From: Pyronema omphalodes
Lineage: Eukaryota; Ascomycota; Pezizomycetes; Pezizales; Pyronemataceae
Direction of reading: 5' to 3'
Length of the DNA stretch: 64,000 nucleotides
NCBI GenBank assembly: GCA_024516155.1
Contig: JAJJXM010000008.1
Coordinates: forward strand, 124,001 to 188,000
Shown: in pieces, positions 33,058 to 47,523 of the stretch
How positions within the stretch are numbered: position 1 is the stretch's first letter
How the letters are laid out: every line of letters begins with the position of its first letter
Notes under the pieces: generated by a model
Databases searched by the model: none
What the model saw: only the letters and a program-made list of their open reading frames with translations
What the model was told of the DNA's origin: nothing
Position numbers and translations under genes: made by a program

Positions 33058-34178
33058 TTCTTAAGGAACTCGCGAGCTGTCTGGGACGGATGCAAAAACC
33101 CAGCTTTCGCCATCATCTTGATGCTCATTGGCTGGATATTTTCATCCCTTTAACGCCAGATGCAATTAATCCAGCTTGGAGTCCCTCAAGGACCACTAAT
33201 GGGGTTTCTGATGATGGTACTGTGTGGTTAAGGAATTCCACGCAGGACATCAAACTATCCCTTGGATAGCCATCATAGATTATTTTTTTGAGAAGAAGGC
33301 TTAGGGAATCACACCCAATCAATCCCCTCTCTGCCTTGACCGGCCTAGAGTGCGTGTTCGCCCAATGTTTCCAAGCGTGGAAACATCCTTACTCTAGACG
33401 TGTTCGCTATCGCATTAAACTTTCTCGCTTCGATGCTTGGGGTGTCTAACGGCCCTCGTCAGGCCCCCGGCTTCTTCCTTTTCCACGACCCGGAGATCTT
33501 CACCCCTGACCAACTCCACAAGAACAGCCTGATCAGGGAGGATTCATTCACTCACCGGAACAGGAACACATTCAATTCATGATTGCCAATTTGGCTGCTG
33601 TACAGCTGTTGTATGTACTGGGAGGGTGCCTTAAGTACGACGCACCCCAGATAATTCAGGCATAGCAACAGAACACAACTCCAGAGATTTCTTGAGAAAA
33701 GGTAAAGATCTGAGAGCCTTGTGATAGTCAATTTCATTCATAATCGCCATAAGATATTCGATGCTTCATAGAAGGCAGCTCTCTTAGCATTTCGAGTTGT
33801 ATTGAGGGTGTGGGGAAGTGAGACACGGTGATACAACAGAGCGCCGGACTTACCTTTGTACCCGAATACATCTGCAGTATGCACCATCAGAAGGAAAATA
33901 TGCATATGTTTTGATGAATCAGCTCAATTTTTTCCTCTGATTGGATTAACATAGCCGCGAAGCACGCATCCTTCGATAAAGTGCAGGCCAAGACAGAGCA
34001 ATAAGAAGGTGAACCCATTCCCATTTCGGAGTGCGGATCCAAGTTTCCTGATGCAACAAAGCCCAGAGATCATCAAGAAAAGATTGCGTCACCATTTTCC
34101 TGACAATCATGTGTAAACAACACGCGATTCATTTGAGTGAACCTCATAACCTTCATCATCATCATCTCTAAAGCAGAA
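33058..34178. other. Intergenic, upstream of the PEBP gene
   Basis: No gene recognised. A short perfect inverted repeat TGTTTCCA-AGCG-TGGAAACA lies at about 33366-33385. The right end should hold the PEBP promoter. Confidence 0.5.
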
Positions 34179-35317
34179 ATGTCGCTTTGCCACAACATCT
34201 TCCGAAACGTAAACAGCGCCTCGTTGTTCAACACTCTCAGCTATCGATGCGGAGTTCGAGCTTCCATATCGCGAACCCCTCACATCTTACCCCAGCTAAG
34301 AAGACCTCTGGTGTGTGTTTCCATTCTTAGCTACAGTGTACATATATGTCTTACTTGTCAAGCGTCAACTCATCTCGCTAACGTATAAACCCACGCATGG
34401 AAAATCTACAGGTCACTCTTAACGAGTCTCTTCGCGAAACGTGCGTCCATGTCCAGCTAGACTGATATACATAGATATATTTACTCTAGCAAAACAAAAA
34501 ACACATCGTACATTCAATCAATTAACTAACTCACCCTGTATTGTCGAGTAGTTTCAAAAAACACGGCATCATCCCACAAGTAGTAGATGATTTTACCCCC
34601 ACGGCTTTATTATCAGTCACATATCCAAACGCAGAAGTTTCAGTTGGAAACACGATTTCACCAGACGATACTCAAGATGAGCCAGTAATCCGTGTTACCC
34701 CCGCAAAAGCGAAGCCGAACGGGGATAAGCCGGACAAACCAGATATCTACACTATAGTATGTTATGTTCCTGCATGATCCTTCCGAGGGGGGGGTGGGGG
34801 TGTGACAAAAGAACATACCTACAACCAACCCCAAAAACATTACTATCAGGGGGAGTCTATGGGTCCAGTGTAACTAACCAAGCCATCTCCCAGGTCCTAA
34901 CCGATCCCGATGCGCCATCCAGATCAGACCCCAAAAACGCCGAGTTCTGTCACTGGATCCAAACGGGTTTAACTTCAGATGACACAATTTTCTATTCCAA
35001 GACCTATGCTCTGGTGAAATACATGGGGCCTGCTCCTCCACCGAAAACGGGGAAACATCGTTATGTGTTCTTGCTCTATAGAGGTGGGAATAAGGATTTA
35101 AAGGCTCCTAGGGATAGGCCAAGATGGGGGTATCCGGAACAGAAGAAGGGTGTGACTATTGGTGTGAGAAAATGGGCAGAGGAAAGTGGATTGGAACTTG
35201 TGGGTATGTTTTAAGGATTCAGATTGAATGGGTGAAAGGAATGAGGCATGAGGCATGAGAGGCTGACGGAGAAATTTAGGTGCGAACTTTTTTTATGCAC
35301 AGAATAAGGATCAGTAG
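34179..35317 (+). CDS. Phosphatidylethanolamine-binding (PEBP) family protein
   Basis: PEBP/TFS1-like protein; fungal relatives bind phospholipids or inhibit carboxypeptidase Y. Three exons carry the core: 34549-34756, 34894-35203 and 35280-35317 (ending NFFYAQNKDQ). Signature blocks are VLTDPDAPSR and GKHRYVFLLYR. Two N termini are possible. The favoured one starts at 34179 (exon 34179-34310), then a 101-nt intron with a CTAAC branch-like site and CTACAG acceptor, then 34412-34440: 238 residues, with an Arg/Ser-rich, acid-free leader (MSLCHNIFRNVNSAS..) like a mitochondrial presequence. The other starts at ATG 34397 inside that intron, in frame (exon 34397-34440): 199 residues, no leader. 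The core is secure; the start is not. Confidence 0.82.
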
Positions 35318-38300
35318 TGTAGGTCTGTATTGGAAGGTGATATATTATAAGAAAGCAGGCTTTAAAGCTGGTATGAACGGATTGGAAATGAAATATTGGG
35401 CAATGGGCGTATATTCTTTTCCTGTTAATAGCTTTCTATTGATACCAAACGATTATTGATAACAATATCCAAGAATATGAATAAAGCTCCTCTTAACAAC
35501 CAACTCTCAGTACCGCTTACAATAATCCTCATACCTCCAATCCCAAACAAAAACTAATCCATAGCTCATTCATACCCCATCACTTCATAGTCAATCACTC
35601 AATTGACAGACTTCATACCCGGACCAATCCTGAATATCTCCACGACGAAATAAACCCTATATAGAATCAACATCCCTCATTCTCTTATAATGTTCACCCT
35701 CTTCAGACTCACTATCAGCCACGAAATATCAACAGAAGTATAGGCTTTTGTTCTAGTAGTTTGGGCGTTAATGCGCTTTGTACTGGCCAGGCATTGGTAT
35801 TGAAAAGTGATGCTGGATGTTGGATAATGAGATGTCGGTTACTGATTTCCTAGAGTATAGACGAGATATAAATAAATGTATAGAGTTATGCTCGACGACA
35901 TTTGATGTAGTTGATTCAAAGAACTGTATAGAAAAGTGAATAAAATGTGTGAGAAATTTACGGGGGAAACTTGACAAATATGCATAAATGATACAAAACA
36001 TACTAAAACTTATCAAAAAAAGAATAATACCAACATTTATGAAGATTTTTTCACAAGATATTGAACTCTGGAGTCTGAACCGCCACATGGTCAGTCAGGT
36101 AAACTCCCATGGAATAGTTGGGTATGTAGTGCCTATTGATTATCGTCACTTGTAATTCCACCGTAGCTCCCAGTGGGTCAGCGACGATCCAGTAGTACAA
36201 TGGATGTCAAGAGTGACAGGAAGTATTGATTCGGTGTTGGACATAATCAAAGAAGTAACCGGAAGTGGCAGACTAAGGTAGTAAGAGAACCAGGCTCTAT
36301 CGCATGCTCTCCGTTTCCTGGGGAAGAAGCCGGCGCCGAATCAATAGGAGCTGTTGGTCGTTAGGCAATAAACATGTGCTGGAAGCAGACACCATAACAT
36401 ACCATTCTGCATGTTACGGAAGCCCAGAAACTGTCGGAACAGCGCCATTGTGGCTTCATCCCGTGGCTGTTATTCTCCAGGAGCGTCCATTGTAAGAGAA
36501 AATTTGATTGCAAAAGGGAAATGTTGTTCAATGGACCCTGGGGGCAGAGATTCGTATGGGAAGGGGAAAAGATGGAGAACGCAATGTGGAGGGAGGAATG
36601 AGGTGGGGAGAAACAACACACCCCACAACTGCTTTTAAAGCTGCTAAACTCCCTTCATCACAGACTGAGCACTCTTTTGACGCAGCAGTTAATAGAAGGT
36701 TCTTCCGTTTTCGCCATTTCTTATGTTCTCCGACTTCCACCATTCCTTGGGCTCTTGTCTTACAATGTATAAGGAAGTAGGCGAATGACGAAATTCCAAG
36801 ATTAATCATACTTCGGAGTAAAAAGAGAATCAATAATAAAGACTCTCCTCGCAAGGGTTAAACAGAGTGCGAGAGAGAGAGAGAGACGGAAAGAGTTTCC
36901 AAATTTCATAGATGATAATCACTAAGGCGTCATTGAAGCGTCATATAATCTCACTCAGGTGGATAAAGTGCATGCGTCACCACCGCAGGCTTCCTTGTCC
37001 TCCTTGACCTCAAATGTCTTCAGCCTTCAGTTCTGCCGCTATTTTCATTGGGAAAACTCCATCTTCCTTCATTCTATCATTGTGTATTCCATCTTTCTCC
37101 ATTTCCGTCTTTCTGCACCTCCACCTCCCTTTACCTCCATCTTTCTCTACCTCCATCTTCGTCTATGTGAATCTTCATCTACCTCCACCTTCCTCCATTT
37201 CCAACGTCATACCTATCTTCATCGATCAAGATCCACGCCCGTTACTCGGTATATCGTTCTTATTCTCACTCCAGCAGACTGATAAATAGTCAAGAAGTCA
37301 ATATAAAGCAGTACAAAGATTTCATTGCATAATATCACGTCGTTTACGTTCAGTTAATTGTCCTATTGTGTTATTATCTTATATATCAGTAATTACACAT
37401 TGGCATATAATCCCACCAAACTCATCCGAAATACGCGCGAGTGATGAAATGAAATGAGTCTTACATAAGTATCGGATATTACTAATCAATCAAAAGTTTG
37501 TCATCTGTTTATTTATTATTTATTAAAACAAATTTAACATGGTAGTTGATGTTTTATAAACGTAATGTAAACACTGCTTAGTAATGTATCGATTTACGGG
37601 GTAGTGAATGTGTTTCATATGGACAGGTTCTGTATCATTCGCGGACTATCGATAGTAATTTTTTTGGATTAACAAAGGGTATCCATATTTCCATGTTAAA
37701 TTCCATTATCACGAGTGTTTTATACGAAGTAACATAGTTTCCTGCCAAAATTGCGGGAAGCTCTATCTCTCACAAGACGCTGTTTCGAAATCATAATTAT
37801 CACTCGAATCCGCCATCAAGCTTCGTCGCTCAACCTAGTTCATCCCGTTGAACGGATGATTGAACCACCCCCATCCCTTCAACAAATCCTGTATCGCCAC
37901 TTCAGAAGTCACGGCCGAATCTGCAGACTACGCGACTACACAGCATGCGCAGGCCCCGTAAAAAATCCTACCAATCATATATCGCGAGTCTGCATGACGC
38001 CGATGAAGTGTCAGGCTCATTCTTCCCGACACTTCATGCACGAAAAAATGACAACCATGACACCATGACACCATTGACAACTATGCCATATCATCCCCCC
38101 CTCCATCCAAAGTAAAGTAAAGTTTGTTTTGATACCGACATACTGTAACCTGTGATCTAGCAATAAAAGTCATGAAGATTGTAGATAAATGACCATAATT
38201 AATGGGGTATGAATAGGGTATTATAGTAAAGCACGACGATATAATATTAGACAAAACGATATCTCTTTAACGGCAAAAAAAAGACAGATACACAACCATC

Positions 38301-41300
38301 CCGCACAAAGTTCGTAACTATTCATCACAGTCGATCATTATTAAGCTTTGGTCTCTCTCACAGCACATAAGCTTCGGGATCTTCGTATGTAGGAAGTTAC
38401 AACACCATATCATATCCTCCACTCCGCTGAAATCTGCCGTCCGCAAACTGCTGCATCAGACCTCCTAAAACCTGCATGCATGACAAGTTGAAGATGATAG
38501 ATCATACATCTAGACCTCAACTCGACGGATTTGGTGCACACTACCAGAACTTACTACAGTGCACACATCGCCGTCGATGGAGTTTTACCACAGTAGGTTG
38601 ACGATCCATGCGAGTCATCGCAGCTCTGCGTGCTACCACGTCTTTCAACATCAACATCCATCATCACAAGTATCTGCAGCTGTCTGAAACAGATATACAT
38701 AGACGATCATGACATCCTTTTTGATTAGACCCTTTAGCAGCTTAGCTACACCATAGCTAGGCAGCAGCGGTAGTGAGATGGGTTTAACGTGTGTTTATTG
38801 TGATTGTTTTTGTTGATCGTCATGCATGAAACTATCGATTATGCAGATGCATAGAACTAGTTTTATAGTTATGTAGAAGTTTATCAGGGTGAGCCATGAG
38901 GGAGGAACATGAGGGAGGTTGCGAAGTTTTGTTTTGCTTTTGGGGATGGGAAACGGTGATCATCGGTTTGATAGGTGTCAGTAGGATTAATACTGAGATC
39001 TCGTTATATGCCATCAGGAGGAAAATAACAGGTCTGGGGTATCAGTTGTATCGTATCTGGTATCTGGAAAGCCGTTATTCATGGGTTCTAACGGCAAAGT
39101 CTTTGGTAAGATTGATCATTGATCAACTTCCACAGCTAATAAGATTTTATGAAGACCATCCATCATATGAAGCCATTTAAGGCCGAATCATACAATCCAA
39201 GCATGTATTAGGAGCGAGGTACTCTGCTTTAGAGTTCTTCATCCGAGACCTAAAGTTTCATTAAGTTCGTTCTGTTCGTCATAACTCCTGAATTCCGCTT
39301 CTTGAATCTCCTGCATTCTCTGGCTGCCCTACCTAAGGATTCAAGATTCAGGAACCTCTCAGACTTAGCTTTTTTTCCTCATTGTACATAGCGTGCTGCG
39401 TGGCCTCAGGGGAACTTATTGAAGCTCGCCAGCAGATATACTATGCAAGACAGTAGCTGTATACTTTGAAAATATACTAATACTTATCGATACCAGTATG
39501 GCCCGTACCAGTCTGGCTTTCAATAATATCTCGTGGGTATGGTACCGTATCAAGTTCTAGCCATGCCACTGATGAGGTGTAGAATGGCCACAGGTTGGAT
39601 TGTATAACAGAATGTATAAGGTTGTATGGAAGGCATTAGGTAAATATGTATGTAGCTTTAACTGCTCTAACCGAAGATACTGTAGCTAGTAGGTATTGAA
39701 TTTGCAGACACCGGGTTTTCAAGCACTAAGCTGTCTTGCTATGCAAGCTACACAAGCTACGTATCCATGTACTGTCGTATATGATACATACCACGTTTAA
39801 TGTTTTAACTTCTCACCTCGTAGGGCGAGACACAATCTCTAGATGAGCAAGATGAAGCAATACTCTTGCACCGGCACGGCACGGTAAATATGTATTCATT
39901 CAGTCTCCTTAAGTCCTTAATAATCTCTCTAATTTTCATTGCACTATATGTCCAATCTTTCTGTCCAAAATTGCCAACACAAAATAGTAGCAGCCGTCTC
40001 AAGGATGAAATAATTGAAGAAAACTCATTTCTTGGGTCTAACGACATTGTAATCCGAGTATACGCCATGACACGGGAAGTATGCTTCATGTATGATGAGG
40101 ATGGACTTAAAGTGACTAAGTTAATCGTACATTCGTACATTTTTACATTTGTACATTCATAAGACAACTCATCAGTACATTTCATGTACCTTGAGCGCCT
40201 TAGCTAGTAGATATGATCAGCTTGTAAACTTGTAGTCTGGCCAGAATCTACTTCGTCTAACTTTTTCAACTTTGCCTAACTTTGCCTAACTTTGTCTAAC
40301 TTCATCTAACTTTCTCATCATCTATCCCCCTCCCTTCCCCAACATTCCTTGCATCCTTTTCAGCAGCGTCTACAACCTGCAACCTGCGAACTGAGCACGA
40401 GGAAACCACCCAAGGCCTCCAAGGAAAATCCATGGCCCACAAAGAACCTCCAGCAGGCCGGACCCTGTCATCTCTGTGGAATGTAACGAATCCGACGAAT
40501 CCCACGAACCTTCTATATAAAGGCTAATAACTGTTGGGGTAGATAACGTGTTGTGTGTGATGTAGGATCCATCATCCTTGTGATGAATCATCAGGAAGCA
40601 GATAGGCAAGTAGCCGAGCGGTCAGACTGTCAGGTAGACGGAAAGACAGGCAAATGGGCGGTTCAGGCAGGCGGGTAGTTCAGGTAGTTCAGGCTCCCCC
40701 ACATTTTTGAGAAAATAGTGTCACAAGAAGGTGAGTTTTAATCTTGACCTTGCCTTCTTGCAGTTACAAGATATGGGATGATAAATTTCAATTTTCCGAG
40801 GTGGGGGGTACTGTAATGACGATTTCCCGTAATAAACAAGAAATTATGTCCAATCTTTTCCCCGCTTATGATGGAGATGAATTCCTTTAGAAGGAAATTC
40901 GAGGATTGATTATCGGCGGCTAGTTGGACTATGTAGTCGTACTAGTCAAGAAAAAAACCGAGTGATGGAATGAATATCAACCCACAGTGGCGCGGAAGTA
41001 AATTCTCAGCTGTACTCTAAGGATAACTAGAAGCCAAGCTACCAGCTACCGTAACTTACTTAGAGTAATCATACGATTTCTATCGCTTTCACAAGTATCT
41101 AGAACGTCTCTCCTACTCTATAGTTCCGTGATCCATCCATATCCCTCCGTCGTTCTATAGGTAGATCGGTTGGATTACTTGTTGATACATGATACATGAT
41201 ATAGGCATTGATTGGATCTGAATCTTTTAAGCTCGCGAGCACAATATCCCCGTAACATAGGATCCCTGGGGAAACAGGCTGGTGGTATGGTAAAGCAATC

Positions 41301-42948
41301 AAAAGATCTGATACGAGCGTTAATGAGAGTCACATGCTGATCATGAGATTTTCTGGTGCGGATTGTGGTTCATGAGGTATTGCCGGACGATTATTATGAA
41401 TTTTCGGATCTTATGGATCATGGGTTTAATAAATTCAGGTTTTGTTTGACGATCTGTTTTGTTTTTGCTAACTTCGCTACTATTACTACGCTGTAAAATA
41501 ATGATGGAATGAAGGAATATGGTGCCCACACATATTCATCGGAGTAAGTTTACAAAGATGGAAATTCTTGGATTTTGGATTGGACCGTCTTCCAAATTCC
41601 ATCCCAACCTAGGGCGTTAATTTCCCGCATATTTGTCATGATCAGTTACGAACCCTTCCCCACTCCCTCGTGACATGTCCTACGCCTTCAAGTCATGAAA
41701 AAAAAGAGTGGCAGGAAAATAAAATAAATCCCCTCAGTTGTGTTTTTCCAATTTTGGTAAAAAGAGAAAAATACTGAATAACATCTAAACATTGGTAACC
41801 ACTCACAAGCCGAGTGATAGCATAGTGATGAAACCTTGGCAAATCATTCGTAAGACCTTTACTCAACTTTCCTCGGAGTTTCAGCAGACTTTCATCAGAT
41901 CCTTTTCAGCGGACTTTCAGCTCCTCAGCTGACCTTGATCACGGGCTTACACCTACACCAACCTCTCGAGCCGTTCTTTACGGGCATTATTTTACTAACC
42001 ACGAGCGTTTACCTAATTTTAGTCAGAAATCTCGAGGGGGGGATAATCTGAAACACCTTACAAGATTTCGCAGGGTTTATAAGCCAGTGGAATGATGAAT
42101 GTAGGGAGGAACTCGTACTCATGACCGTTCGGTGAAGATCTTATCAGGGTGTAAGTTACGTATAACGGAGATAGATATAAATAAAAACACGTGATTGGAC
42201 GGAACTATGTATGTAGAAAGACTAGTAATACGGACCATCTACGGCCCCACCCCCGGACTGATGAATTCACGGCGGTGTTTCGAACTTGGGCTTGGTATGT
42301 ATCTGAAATGCTTTGACTAACAAGCTTCTTGACGGGGCAAATGTCAAGGCGTAGTACATAGATACATCGATACATACTCATATGTAAGCCCTATGGTTAT
42401 TTAATTTCATGATAGATACATCTTAGGGTCGTTATATTTGCCGCTGCCTTTGCTCCAATTTCTAAACCAAAATTCAAGGCAAATCAAAAACATAACTACC
42501 CATGCTTTCTTTTATACATAGGGATATGCAGTTCGGTTATCGGATAGGATAGATAGATTCTTTGCATGAAATAGCATACATAATCAAATTTCGGCTGATA
42601 GTCTGCATAAGTCTTGTAGTCGAATTAAAGCCCGCCGCGGGGAGTGCGGACAGAGGCGAGACGCCCGGACCAAGGCTGTCTTGTATGTATGCAACTATGC
42701 CCCGCTCTACTTGGCCAGGCCAGGCCAGACCAGGCTGTCTTGTGGTGAGTCCTGACTTTTGGTTTTGTGCAAGTCTTGCAGTTGCTTGCTTTCGTGCTGT
42801 TTGGTTGGTTGCCTGCGAGCGAGCGTGCGTGCACGCCGCTAACAGCTTGCCCAGCGTACCCAGCTTGCCTGGCCAAAGCTTCTACATACATACCAAGCTA
42901 AAGTCGGCGCAATCGGCGGCGGCGCCGGCATAAAAAACCGCGAGTTTA
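35318..42948. other. Gene-poor intergenic stretch, left part
   Basis: No gene recognised in 7.6 kb. Open frames are short and overlap on both strands without family motifs. Small repeats include a GA run (36866-36885), CCTCCATCT-type pyrimidine DNA (37090-37200), and AACTTTGCCT/AACTTTGTCT decamers (40255-40315). An A-box-like TAGCCGAGCGG at about 40610 has no matching B box. The stretch may include long regulatory DNA or noncoding transcripts; none can be shown from sequence alone. Confidence 0.5.
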
Positions 42949-43039
42949 ACTGGCCGAAAAGTTACAGCCCGGCCCTACAACACATGACTGGTCGGGCCTT
43001 TTTTGCCGGGCTGAATATCTTCGGCCAGTCATGTGTTGT
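42949..43039. repeat. Two overlapping, competing inverted repeats
   Basis: Inverted repeat 1 pairs 42949-42973 with 43005-43029 (25-bp arms, 21 matches; ends ACTGGCCGAA and CAGCCCGGC). Inverted repeat 2 pairs 42977-42991 with 43025-43039 (perfect 15-bp arms, ACAACACATGACTGG). The right arms share 43025-43029, so both hairpins cannot form fully at once. A further inner pairing of TCGGGCC with GCCGGGC type surrounds a T6 run. May be a foldback (MITE-like) remnant or a regulatory structure. Confidence 0.8.
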
Positions 43040-46000
43040 GTTTGATACCGGGGCCGATTGCGTTGACTTTTATGTAGTCCGATATGATCTTCGGTCCTAC
43101 TGATGGACTGTGGAGCTATATTATGGGTACTTTAGATACAACAACCAACCGCATGGTAAGAATGAAAGCCGTTGATGATGAATGCCCGCCGGTGAGGGGA
43201 AAAGAAAGCAAGTAAGCAGGTTGTGGTGACTGCGTGCACGCCCCAGGCAAATTTCAAGGTGAAGCTAAAATCTCGCCGGTTGTAAAGAGAGTGAGGATAT
43301 CTGTACTTTACTCAACATTCGAATGAGGTTTTTTTATGGCGAATAATACAAGGGGCTTCATGGTTACGAATGGATTCTGAATGGACCGTCCGAGAATGAG
43401 ACCGCATTCTCAATACGCAGCCACCACCACAAGTTGGTAGGCCTACAATGCGTTAAGATGTAACAATATGTAACAAGGCATCGTAACTATGGAAGGGCAT
43501 AGCGGGGTAAAGTTCAGGTTCTCGGTACAAGTTGCATGATCTTCACAGGGTGGCTGAAATGAAGTTATGATACGAGTGCGATGGATGGCTTGAATATCAT
43601 CATGTCAATCCCCGTGATCCCCATGTTGATGAACACTGTATCGTTAATCCCCGTGATCTGCATAATTGATCCTCATCTTAAGAAGATGAATATACACCAG
43701 GATGTAAAAGTCAGGCATACGCATAATCTACAATCTCCAGTAACAGGGAACAGCTTGAAAATGAAATGCTGCCTGACGATTTGGAGCTTCGGGAAGCGCG
43801 TAATAATTGCCGTCTCGATGCGAGGTAAGGAATTGTTAACGTAGGAAGCTTCAGATGAGGTTTATTCCCTACTCGAAGCGCGGGAAACTGGTCCTGTCAT
43901 TTTATTATTCGGATTCACATGATAATACCTAAAGCCATGATGAATGAAGCTTGATAGAGAGCTCTAGAGCTCCTATAAGCTCTATTGAGCTATCATGACC
44001 CGAATCCAAGCTGAAGCTTGCGGATAATGATCTATCCGTAATTTTATCTAGCACTATACCTTAATTCCGATGACTCCTACTTTCGATGCACTCATCAAGG
44101 TATCCTACCTATCATGAACCGAATGTAACACAAATAGCCGATACTAGACGCGGAGCTGAAGCCGGAGCTGAGTCTTAATCAAGTGCATGATGGATCTATC
44201 CATCGTCACCTTATCCTCCAGCTCCGAAGCCTTCCATAGAGGTGCAGTAGGGTCCGTGATATCCCGTTCTATCGGCAGATGAGGACCTTGTGGGGGCGAA
44301 ATGCAGCACAAATCGACGTCATTGTTCGCGTAGCTGCACTCGGCCCGGCTGAAGCTGGATGTGCACGACCTCGTGCACTTGAGGGCGTAACGTGCAATGT
44401 GGTATGGTATTAAAGACCAATGGTAACGTAAATTTCACCTGATTCATAAGGTGCATTTACTTACTTGATTGTTTTGCCGAGATCCAAAGGTACAGTCATT
44501 ATTACAGTCTATAAGGTCATCGTACATTGGAAAGCCTGGGCTAGATGTGCAAGTGTCGATTCCCCACAGCTAGAATTACCTCAGGGTTACCAGAGGACTC
44601 TCATTAAAACTTCCTGATTTGTATCCCATGGTCTCACAACTTTTCTAGACTCCGAAGAACGGATTGTTACATCTCGGTATCCTTAATCTCCAAGACCCCC
44701 GTTTGTTAAACGGCGACGGGATACGGCCCGATGGTCTCCGAGAGAAAAGTAATCAATTAAACTTGCAAATTCTGTTGGACACGGAAATGATGCGAAATTT
44801 GGATACCGGGTTGGTAATAATTAGTGATGCAATTGCAATTGACTACCCCGCGTCGGTAACACGTGAGATATATTTTCTTCTCACGAGTGTTCAATCAATA
44901 GAGGAAAGCGAATACGATAGCTACACAAAGTAAGGCGTCCATCACTTAAGTTTATTTGGGAGAAATGTATTTATCATGTTCTACAGAGACATCGTGACGC
45001 CAAGCACTCTTTTCTATAAACACGTGCTGTTAATGAAAACATGGAAACACGTGCGGTTCATCGAAACATCTCGCACATACTATACTCGGCATCGTCCGAG
45101 CTTAATTCCAACATGGCCTAGGGTATTTATCAATCCATCATTAACCCGGATGGCAGAAAATTGCATCTCATTCTTGGCCCCTTTCAATTTCACGCAAAAC
45201 TTCTGTACATGTTTCTAGAAGTTTACCGGGACAAAGCAGAACACCATACACACACATCCATTCGTAGCCACACCCATCATTTCTATATACCACATGATTT
45301 TGCACATCTGACGTTTCACACATTGTGTTTATCGAATCCAACCGAGTCCAGGGAAAGTAATGCACCTCTTGCTAGCTCCCGGGAAAGTGAAGCAACTGAA
45401 GCCAATGCATTTTTTGATAGGGATAGGCAGGGTGGTACAACGAGTTCAAGAGGGTGGGGTAGATGTAAATACCCGCTTCGGAGTTTGTAAAAACGAGGCG
45501 AGTCACGTCATGATTCCATAACTTTATTCTTTGTCACGTGATGGTCGTTACAGTAACACTGTGGCTGTTTTCTGTACAGACTTGGTTTAATCTGAGAATA
45601 TGTGCGAGGGAAACGTTTCGAAGAACTGCACATGTTTCTTAGCCCGAGACCTGGGGTTCCCTGAGACTTCTGCCCTGCTGGATACTCTGCCTTGTCCCAG
45701 GCTCAGTGAGGATGGTATGTATGAGAATACCTCCGTCGGAGAAATTGACCAATCATATTGCACAAGGGGCATGTGCTGCCCTATCACGGGATTTAGGGGT
45801 GAAATGCGCAGAGCGTTGATTGAGTTCCCCTCCCCCCTCACAGGCCCACACCCCGGCGCCATTCCTCGCGCGAAAGATGAAGCAGGCCGCCAACCTGAAA
45901 CGGTGGAATTCAGGAGGCTGCCCAAAGGGAGCGGTAATGGAAAAAAAAAACATCTCACCTACATACCTCTGATTCTTGAGATGATTATGGATTTGTACAT

Positions 46001-47501
46001 TGGAATTATGGAAATACAATGAGATTATCATAATCATCATTGTTATCATTATTATGATGGAAATATAATGTTTCGATACACCTCATCTATAATAGCCATC
46101 GAACCCCGGGAAATGCATCCCCATCTGTCTACATACCATCGGTTCCCTCTCGATTTCGCTTTTACGGACCCGCGGCGGCTGCCGCTGTGCATTCGATCCC
46201 CACCAACCAACCACCTTCCGGAATTGATTCAATCTGGGCTGCACGATAGCCGTAACGGAGGTTCAACGCTGGTCCAAAACCGTACTGGTATGCTTTGGTT
46301 GCCTACCTTTTCGCTTTCCTTGTCCGCCCATGCACCCACCCATCACTTTGAGTTCCAAAACAGTGGTTCGGGGTGGTGGGAAATACATTGAGGAAGAGAT
46401 TTTACTGGTTGATGAAAAACAGGTGACTTGAAAGATACCAGATCCCATAGTTTCTGTCCACAAACAGCAGCGAGGTTGGATCTTAGGTTGGATTCTAAGG
46501 TTGGGCCGATGCGAGAACGGCTGGGAACGATTTCGGGGAAACACGCCTGACCGGTTCGGTGGTGGTTGGCGGATGCACTATCGGCAAATTGGATCTAGTT
46601 AAGGTATCTTCAACAGTTTTGAAGCAAACGTATGTAGCGAAGACCAGAGAGACAAGACGGACCTAGACTGTGGTATATGGCAGTGGGCTGCAGTGGTGTG
46701 GAAGCGGAGGCTGGCGGCCAGTGAAATTATGAGAGAAACACCAAGAATATTTCGTGATGATATTTTTACTAGATCAACCAATGTTTTTTTGGAAATAAAC
46801 ATAAAAGCTGTATATAATAGAGGAGCGGAGGGGATAGGGCTGGGTCTCTACGCTGCACTGCTCCGCTCCGCTGCACGGCATTATTGTGCACCATAGCTAA
46901 GGACTCTATCTAGACCTCCACCACCACTGACGTCCATTGGCGTTGCCTTGTGCACCCATCGTCTCCTCCCCGTCATTCCCTCCGCCTTGGGCCTCCATCT
47001 CCACCTAACCATCATCCCCCTCAATTACCCCCTTCGTCTGCCTTCTGCTGCCCAACTCTCCGCATCTCCTCTTCCTCTGCCTCAGTCTGTAACCACAGAC
47101 GTAGACTGACAGCACAAAAGAAGGCGGGCTAGGTTTAGATCGTTGTGCAGTTCTGGTTGGCGTGTCCGATAACGACATCATTGCGCGCCGGCATAAACCA
47201 ACTCTGGGACCACTATGCACATTCCACTCGGTATGATGAACTCGGACCACTATGCACTTCGACTCGATATGATGAATTCGGACTATTCTTCAATTCGGTA
47301 TCTATGATGATGAACTCTTGCTCGCGTCCATATTCGACTCCTCTTCATTCTTTTTCTCGTGCCAGCGAGTTATTGTCTCGGCATTCTTACATCATCGACT
47401 AGCAGGAGCAGGAGCAGCAGCAGAAGCAGTGGACAATCCACTTCAGTTCGCACTGCATTGCACTGCACTCGTTCTGCAAATAAAAATAAAATTCAATTCT
47501 G

Positions 47502-47523
47502 CTGCTGCTGCTGCTGCTGCTGC
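47502..47523 (+). repeat. CTG triplet repeat
   Basis: Seven to eight perfect GCT/CTG triplets. A CAG-rich stretch lies about 340 bp downstream. Confidence 0.9.

Noticed and set aside
40600..40690. tRNA-like A box TAGCCGAGCGG
   Set aside because: The A-box match is good, but no B box (GGTTCGANTCC) or acceptor-stem pairing follows; nearby GGTTCAGGCAG is a poor match. Probably chance.
46068..46391. 107-codon frame near 46.2 kb as a gene
   Set aside because: No family motif, and overlapping frames on the other strand are about as long.
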